DNA of 38,831 nt, taken from assembly GCA_049651845.1 (NCBI GenBank), contig JBASCW010000130.1, positions 1-38,831 of the forward strand, written 5' to 3'. The position numbers and the translations under genes are program-made. Shown one piece after another: positions 35,499 to 38,831 of this stretch. Source of the DNA: RBG-16-66-20 sp049651845 (GTDB lineage Bacteria > Pseudomonadota > Gammaproteobacteria > Burkholderiales > SG8-39). The stretch's first letter is position 1; the number at the start of each line of letters is the position of its first letter. The notes below the pieces were generated by a model, which was not told the origin of the DNA, did not search any database, and worked only from the letters and a program-made list of their open reading frames with translations.

Positions 35499-36329
35499 AT
35501 GCAGACGGACTACGTCCAGCGCTTCCTGTTCGAGAACCTGGACGTGCGCGGGCGCCTGGTGTGCCTCACCGGCGCCTGGCGGCGCATGACCGAGGGCCGC
35601 GGCTATCCGCCGCGCATCGCCGAGCTGCTCGGCCACTCGACCGCGCTTGCCGCGATCCTCGGCGCCAACCAGAAGAAGGACGGCGGCCGCGCGGGCCGCG
35701 TCACGCTGCAGGTGCAGAGCTCGGGCCCGGTGCGGCTGCTGGTCGCCGACTGCACGGCCGACCTCAAGATCCGCGGCATGGCGCAGCACGACAGCGACGA
35801 CCCGTCGCTTGGTGCGGGCCGCCTCGCCCTCACCTTCGAGGACGCCGAGAGCGGCCAGCTCTACCAGAGCCTGGTGCCGCTCGAGGGCAGCGGCATGGCC
35901 GAGATCTTCGAGAACTACCTGCAGCGCTCCGAGCAACGCACGTCCTTCCTGCACCTGGCCGCGAGCGAGCGCGCGGTCTGCGGCCTGCTGCTGGAGAAGC
36001 TGCCCGGCGCCGACGCGCGCGACCCGGACGGCTGGAACCGCGTCACGCAGCTCGCGGCCACGCTGCGGCTGGAGGAGACGGTGGACGCGCAGCCCTATGG
36101 GCTGCTCGTCAAGCTCTTTCCCGAGGAGCTGCTGCGCGTGTTCCGCATCGACGCGGTGAGGTATCACTGTCCTTTCGACGTCGAAAAGGTGGAACGCGTG
36201 TTGCGCGGACTGGGACGCGACGAGGTGGAATCGATCCTCGCCGAGCGGGGCGAAGTGGTGATCAAGAACGAGATGTGCAACCACGAATACCGCTTCGACC
36301 GCGAGGCGGTGGAAACCCTGTTCGCCTGA
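35499..36329 (+). CDS. hslO: Hsp33 (HslO) chaperone with altered zinc site
   Basis: A 276-residue Hsp33-family protein, a chaperone that in E. coli is switched on by oxidation of four zinc-binding cysteines (C-x-C and C-x-x-C). The body of the protein is normal, with segments such as GSGMAEIFENYLQRSEQ. In the C-terminal zinc part only C224 (YHCPF) and C260 (EMCNH) remain; they are 36 residues apart, exactly the distance of C232 and C268 in E. coli. The partner positions are F226 and N257. H223 and H262 flank the remaining cysteines and might complete a Cys2His2 site. Strong GGAGGG before the ATG. Confidence 0.92.
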   Translation: MQTDYVQRFLFENLDVRGRLVCLTGAWRRMTEGRGYPPRIAELLGHSTALAAILGANQKKDGGRAGRVTLQVQSSGPVRLLVADCTADLKIRGMAQHDSDDPSLGAGRLALTFEDAESGQLYQSLVPLEGSGMAEIFENYLQRSEQRTSFLHLAASERAVCGLLLEKLPGADARDPDGWNRVTQLAATLRLEETVDAQPYGLLVKLFPEELLRVFRIDAVRYHCPFDVEKVERVLRGLGRDEVESILAERGEVVIKNEMCNHEYRFDREAVETLFA

Positions 36330-36362
36330 ACGGCAGTGGGGTTGAAATCGCTAATTATCCCC

Positions 36363-36391
36363 TTGACATACCCAATGCGTATAGGCATCAT
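36363..36391 (+). promoter_or_regulatory. Transposase promoter (TTGACA, 17 bp, CATCAT)
   Basis: A perfect -35 TTGACA is followed after 17 bp by CATCAT (four of six matches to the -10 consensus). The start would be about 15 bases before the transposase ATG, which has AGGAG placed seven bases upstream. Confidence 0.5.
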
Positions 36392-36413
36392 TGCACCCGT
36401 CAAGGAGAACAAC

Positions 36414-37346
36414 ATGGCCGCAGATAGTCTCAACGCACCCCACTTTTCCGACCCCGAGAAAGCCCGCACCTACCTCGAATCCCAGGTGTGGCCCAAAGGG
36501 CCGGTTTGTCCGCGCTGTGGCGTGATCGGAGGGCACTACGAACTGAACGGCAAGACCACAAGGCCGGGTTTGTACAAGTGTAAGGACTGCCGCCAGCCCT
36601 TTACCGTGACCGTGGGGACCGTGTTCGAGCGCTCCAAGATTCCGCTCAACCTCTGGCTCAAGGCCACCTACCTGCTTTGCGCCAGCAAGAAGGGGATGAG
36701 CAGCCTTCAGCTAAAGCGAATGCTCGGCGTGACCTACAAGACCGCATGGTTCATGACGCATCGAATCCGAGAGGCCATGACCAGCTACGGCGTAGGCAAG
36801 TTCATGGGCGGGCCGGGTTCCTCTGGCATTGTGGAAGCCGATGAGACCTACTGGGGCAACCTGCCGGGAGTAAGGCGCGCTGGCAACAAGCACAAGATGC
36901 CGATTGTCGCCCTGCTTGAGCGTGGCGGCAGAGTGCGCTCGTTTCACGTTCCCACCGTCAACGCGGCCAACCTAAAGGACGTGCTGCGTAAGAACGTATC
37001 CAAGTCCGCGCATCTAATGACCGACGAGAGTTCGAGCTACATCAAGATCGGCCGCGAGTTCAAGAAGCACAGCGCCGTGAATCATAAGCGGCTGGAATAC
37101 GCTCGCGGCGAAGTCACCACGAACACGGTCGAGGGCTACTTCTCGATTCTCAAGCGTGGCCTCATTGGGACGTACCACCACGTAGGCGAGAACCACCTAC
37201 AGCGCTACGTGCGTGAGTTTGACTTTCGCTACAACCACCGCAGCGCCTTGGGCGTAAACGATACGCAACGCGCCGATGCGGCGCTTAAGGGGATTTGCGG
37301 GAAAAGGCTGACCTATCGGCGGACTGATCTCCGCCAGAATGCATAA
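36414..37346 (+). CDS. IS1595-family transposase (ISXO2-like DDE domain)
   Basis: A 310-residue intact transposase. The N-terminal zinc ribbon uses C32, C35, C56 and C59 (CPRCG and CKDC). The ISXO2-like catalytic domain has D143 in VEADETYWG, D204 in LMTDESSSY and E240 in NTVEGYFSILKRG, followed by the FRYNHR segment. The length is usual for the family, and no frameshift or stop is present, so the element could be active. An upstream in-frame ATG at 36336 lies in the presumed element end and lacks homology; the ATG at 36414 has AGGAG before it. Confidence 0.93.
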   Translation: MAADSLNAPHFSDPEKARTYLESQVWPKGPVCPRCGVIGGHYELNGKTTRPGLYKCKDCRQPFTVTVGTVFERSKIPLNLWLKATYLLCASKKGMSSLQLKRMLGVTYKTAWFMTHRIREAMTSYGVGKFMGGPGSSGIVEADETYWGNLPGVRRAGNKHKMPIVALLERGGRVRSFHVPTVNAANLKDVLRKNVSKSAHLMTDESSSYIKIGREFKKHSAVNHKRLEYARGEVTTNTVEGYFSILKRGLIGTYHHVGENHLQRYVREFDFRYNHRSALGVNDTQRADAALKGICGKRLTYRRTDLRQNA

Positions 37347-37364
37347 GATTCGCTAGGGGGAAAC

Positions 37365-37616
37365 ATGAGCATTCAATCCATGCGTATCACCGACCAGACC
37401 GATGACCACGCCGTGATCGAAATGCTTATTGCGAATGACGCAGAGGCCGAGATTTCCGGTGAGTTCTTGAAGTTCCGCGTACCGATACCTTGCGAGCCAG
37501 TCCCGCACGTCGAAGTATTGCAGTTAGTCGCCCTTCGGCGTGTGCGAGAGTTAGTAGACGCGCAAATTCAGCGCTCTCAGACTCTCTTACGTCAGCATCA
37601 TGTAGATATTCCGTAA
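37365..37616 (+). CDS. Small unrecognised protein after the transposase (83 aa)
   Basis: An 83-residue protein that I do not recognise. It is acidic in the first half (TDQTDDHAVIEML, NDAEAEISGEF) and ends in a helical stretch with ALRRVRELVDAQIQRSQTLL. No membrane segment or cysteine pair is visible. It begins 18 bp after the transposase stop with a strong AGGGGG ribosome site, so it is probably translated with the transposase. The codon use matches the transposase rather than the chromosome. Confidence 0.6.
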   Translation: MSIQSMRITDQTDDHAVIEMLIANDAEAEISGEFLKFRVPIPCEPVPHVEVLQLVALRRVRELVDAQIQRSQTLLRQHHVDIP

Positions 37617-37638
37617 TCCGCGACATTTGCAAGGGCCT

Positions 37639-37815
37639 CTACCAAATCCGCCACAAGATCAGTGCCAAGAGCAACGCATTCACCAGAAGCGCCCAATAGC
37701 ACGCATTGACGGCTCGCATTAGCACAACATGGTTTTGTTGTGCCGCTAGATTTATGTCTGCGGCCGTAGGAATCCTCGTTGCGATGTCCCGTAGAAGGCG
37801 ATCGGTTTCGGTCAT
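37639..37815 (-). CDS. 58-aa single-span membrane protein
   Basis: The ATG at 37815 is preceded by AAGGGG. The protein has a soluble N-terminal half (TETDRLLRDIATRIPTAAD) and one hydrophobic C-terminal segment, ACYWALLVNALLLALILW, ending in RIW, so it should be a tail-anchored or single-span inner-membrane protein. Its start overlaps the stop of the 47-residue gene upstream (ATGA), which supports both as real. The function is unknown; small hydrophobic proteins of this kind in mobile elements include toxins and holin-like proteins, but nothing here decides. Confidence 0.6.
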   Translation of the reverse strand: MTETDRLLRDIATRIPTAADINLAAQQNHVVLMRAVNACYWALLVNALLLALILWRIW

Positions 37816-37955
37816 TTGTTCCCCTTCTTCAGTCGTTTCTTTTTCGCTACTCTGTGCTGCGGCGGCGACGACCAAAGCCGCTTTAACGCTTCGTCAAACG
37901 GCATTTGAGGAATTTCTTGCTTCTCGCGTCTCGTTTTCTTTGGGAGGGTACTCAT
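37812..37955 (-). CDS. 47-aa basic small protein
   Basis: A 47-residue reading frame (37955 to 37812) with the sequence pattern MPFDEALKRLWSSPPQHR followed by a Lys/Arg-rich tail. The FDEALKRL...PPQH pattern resembles many short uncharacterised proteins of bacterial accessory regions. The longest form starts at 37955; the internal ATG before PFDEALKR (37904-37902) is a reasonable alternative, since neither has a strong ribosome site. It overlaps the 58-residue membrane protein gene by 4 nt, and its start codon overlaps that of the divergent 176-residue gene in the tetranucleotide CATG. Confidence 0.55.
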   Translation of the reverse strand: MSTLPKKTRREKQEIPQMPFDEALKRLWSSPPQHRVAKKKRLKKGNK

Positions 37956-38484
37956 GTCAACGATGGTGCAGATTCACTCCGCTCCGCCTATGTCGTATTG
38001 CAAGGCAGTCGGGCAAATCATAAGCCATTGGGCGAATCTAGAGTGGCAGGTCGAAAAGACGATTTGGGCACTCTTGAAAATCGGCCCGAAAGAAGGCCGT
38101 TTGCTAACCACGCAAATGAACATCCGACCCAAACTGGAAATACTTAAGGGCCTGGCATCCCGCGCCAACCTTGACGACGAAAGACGGAAGGCACTGCTCG
38201 CCATGAGCAAGGACATAACCGCAGCGAATGACTTCCGGAACAAACTGGCACATGGGCTTTGGGCAACGGCCCCAAGCAAGCGCAAGCGAAGGGGAATGCC
38301 GAGAAAGATGCTGCTGTACTGGATGCGTGGAAAGACAGAAACCAGAATCATGCCAACCACGATCCGTATTGACGCAAAAGGTTTGCGCCAGTTCTCCACG
38401 CACGTAATGGGCATGGCCTTGTTCATGTCGATTGTGGCCGTTCAGGTTGGAGCCGCGCAGTCTCCATCACTCGCCAAATCCTAG
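37954..38484 (+). CDS. 176-aa protein with HEPN-like RX4H motif
   Basis: An unrecognised soluble protein, strongly helical over residues 15-105. It contains the segment FRNKLAHG, with R95 and H100 in the RX4H spacing that marks the catalytic site of HEPN-type RNases, and an upstream helix HWANLEWQVEKTIWALL. Behind it comes a basic stretch SKRKRRGMPRK (108-118), then a strand-rich end. A GGGAGG ribosome site precedes the ATG at 37954. HEPN proteins act as RNase toxins and in phage defence, often next to a small antitoxin. The motif alone is weak evidence, and the last 20 residues overlap an opposite-strand gene. Confidence 0.6.
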   Translation: MSTMVQIHSAPPMSYCKAVGQIISHWANLEWQVEKTIWALLKIGPKEGRLLTTQMNIRPKLEILKGLASRANLDDERRKALLAMSKDITAANDFRNKLAHGLWATAPSKRKRRGMPRKMLLYWMRGKTETRIMPTTIRIDAKGLRQFSTHVMGMALFMSIVAVQVGAAQSPSLAKS

Positions 38485-38596
38485 CGGCGAAGTCCTGTGC
38501 ATCGTCCTCGCCCCAGTGGTACTCTCGGAGAACCTCCGCGCCTGCCGAGACCATTTCCAGCGTGACCTCGACAACGGGCGCACCACCACTCGACAT
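38423..38596 (-). CDS. 57-aa small acidic protein
   Basis: A 57-residue reading frame starting at 38596. Its core VTLEMVSAGAEVLREYHWGE, followed by a short acidic loop and ARIWRVMETA, resembles the small phage and accessory-region proteins with an ITxEMxxAG helix and a C-terminal short helix. It converges with the HEPN-like gene and overlaps its 3' end by 62 bp on the other strand. No strong ribosome site is visible (GGG five bases before the ATG). Function unknown. Confidence 0.45.
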   Translation of the reverse strand: MSSGGAPVVEVTLEMVSAGAEVLREYHWGEDDAQDFAARIWRVMETARLQPERPQST

Positions 38597-38642
38597 TACC
38601 CGTACCTAAGCCCGTAGGGGGAACGTGTCAAGCTATTGATAC

Positions 38643-38699
38643 CTGCGCAAGTAATGTCCCATCCTTCCGCTTGGCGTACCTAGGACAATACTTACGCAG
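38643..38699. repeat. Imperfect 19-bp inverted repeat with TG...CA ends
   Basis: The left arm CTGCGCAAGTAATGTCCCA (38643-38661) matches the complement of the right arm TAGGACAATACTTACGCAG (38681-38699) at 16 of 19 positions, with a 19-base spacer. Inside the outer C/G the unit runs 5'-TGCG...CGCA-3', like the ends of several IS families. It lies in the gene-free stretch 38597-38788. It may be a paired operator, an element end with an internal repeat, or a very small non-coding element. Confidence 0.6.
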
Positions 38700-38752
38700 T
38701 ACTCATTATTGAGAATTACGTAACCTCATGACAACCGAATCCAACTTCATGC

Positions 38753-38774
38753 GTTATTCCGATGTCGGCATAAC
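38753..38774. promoter_or_regulatory. 22-bp near-palindrome before the last reading frame
   Basis: GTTATTCCGA-TG-TCGGCATAAC is a palindrome with one mismatched pair. It overlaps a second fold, CCGATGT-N7-ACATCGG (38759-38779), and ends 14 bases before a possible start codon at 38789. The position suits an operator or translation-control hairpin for the next gene. Confidence 0.5.
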
Positions 38775-38788
38775 ATCGGGGTTTGGAC

Positions 38789-38831
38789 ATGAAGACCAAC
38801 AACAAAGTGGAGGCCGCGGTGAAGCGCCGGG
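38789..38831 (+). CDS. Possible start of a gene cut by the window edge
   Basis: ATG at 38789 opens a frame of 14 codons to the window end, reading MKTNNKVEAAVKRR. There is no strong ribosome site (GGGG ten bases before), and too little is visible to name a product. The palindrome and inverted repeat just upstream would fit the beginning of another mobile element or its regulator. Confidence 0.3.
   Translation, partial: MKTNNKVEAAVKRR

Larger units (their letters stand above)
36340..38640 (+). mobile_element. IS1595-type insertion element with passenger genes, ends unresolved
   Basis: From just after hslO the base composition falls from about 70% GC to nearer 55%, and codon use changes. The segment has an intact IS1595-type transposase followed by several small genes on both strands. 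IS1595 elements are known to carry passenger genes, but it is not certain that all five belong to it. CTTGACA at 36362-36368 has an inverted copy TGTCAAG at 38626-38632, each near one edge, yet the surrounding bases do not align as a clear terminal repeat. No target duplication was identified, so the borders given are approximate. Confidence 0.45.

Noticed and set aside
36340..36361. GGGG...CCCC around TTGAAATCGCTAATTAT as the IS left terminal repeat or hslO terminator
   Set aside because: Only four bases pair, and no matching inverted copy was found to the right, so it was not listed as a separate feature.
37014..37196. 60-codon minus-strand frame inside the transposase
   Set aside because: Antisense to the conserved DDE domain, with no start signal.
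37426..37632. 68-codon minus-strand frame opposite the 83-residue gene
   Set aside because: The plus frame has a strong ribosome site behind the transposase; the minus frame has neither a ribosome site nor a recognisable pattern.
38432..38617. 61-codon plus-strand frame near the right end
   Set aside because: It is opposite the more protein-like 57-residue minus frame, has irregular composition and lacks a ribosome site.

Overview
The window is high-GC bacterial DNA, almost fully coding, from what is most likely a betaproteobacterium of Burkholderiales type. The grounds are a complete isc operon in the iscR-S-U-A-hscB-hscA-fdx-iscX order, a trmJ/suhB divergent pair beside it, a Bug/TctC binding protein, a STAS-MlaE/MlaF/MlaD/PqiC-like lipid transport set and a complete Liv-type ABC transporter. 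No rRNA, tRNA or CRISPR was seen. The genus cannot be told from the sequence.

Left edge (1-1599, +): the C-terminal OmpA-like part of a type VI secretion TssL, followed by a 373-residue TssM-like protein. This holds only the cytosolic NTPase domain and lacks the membrane helices and the periplasmic part. Iron-sulfur block (1621-8533, -): trmJ, cysE, then the whole isc operon with tight overlaps. An IscR type-1 operator and a perfect palindrome lie upstream of iscR. cysE supplies cysteine, IscS takes sulfur from it, IscU/IscA/HscBA/Fdx build and transfer clusters, and IscR closes the feedback loop.

Housekeeping run (8551-16171, +): suhB, an orphan lipoprotein, galE, ppc and mutS. A PAS-PAS-PAS-HD-GYP protein follows at 16273-18024 (+). 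The lipid transport operon (18047-21452, -) faces tatD across 27 bp that hold a symmetric GAGTATACTC box. tatD overlaps an acyl-CoA synthetase-like gene, and a response regulator with a variant HD-GYP domain follows.

Catabolic region (24763-35420): a minus-strand operon of fdxA, both subunits of aconitase X and a DUF4126 membrane protein that seems to start at CTG; a MarR regulator with an exported intradiol-dioxygenase-like protein; a divergent five-gene Liv-type transporter whose promoter carries a MarR-like inverted repeat; then a TauD-type dioxygenase, a Bug binding protein and a glycine-zipper protein on the minus strand. hslO (35499-36329, +) encodes an Hsp33 that has lost two of its four zinc cysteines.

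Right end (about 36340-38831): GC content and codon use drop sharply. An intact IS1595-type transposase is followed by five small unrecognised genes on both strands, including three under 60 residues and a 176-residue protein with a HEPN-like RX4H motif. Beyond these come an imperfect 19-bp inverted repeat with 5'-TG...CA-3' ends, a 22-bp near-palindrome and the possible start of another gene at the window edge. This accessory tail is the best candidate for something undescribed.
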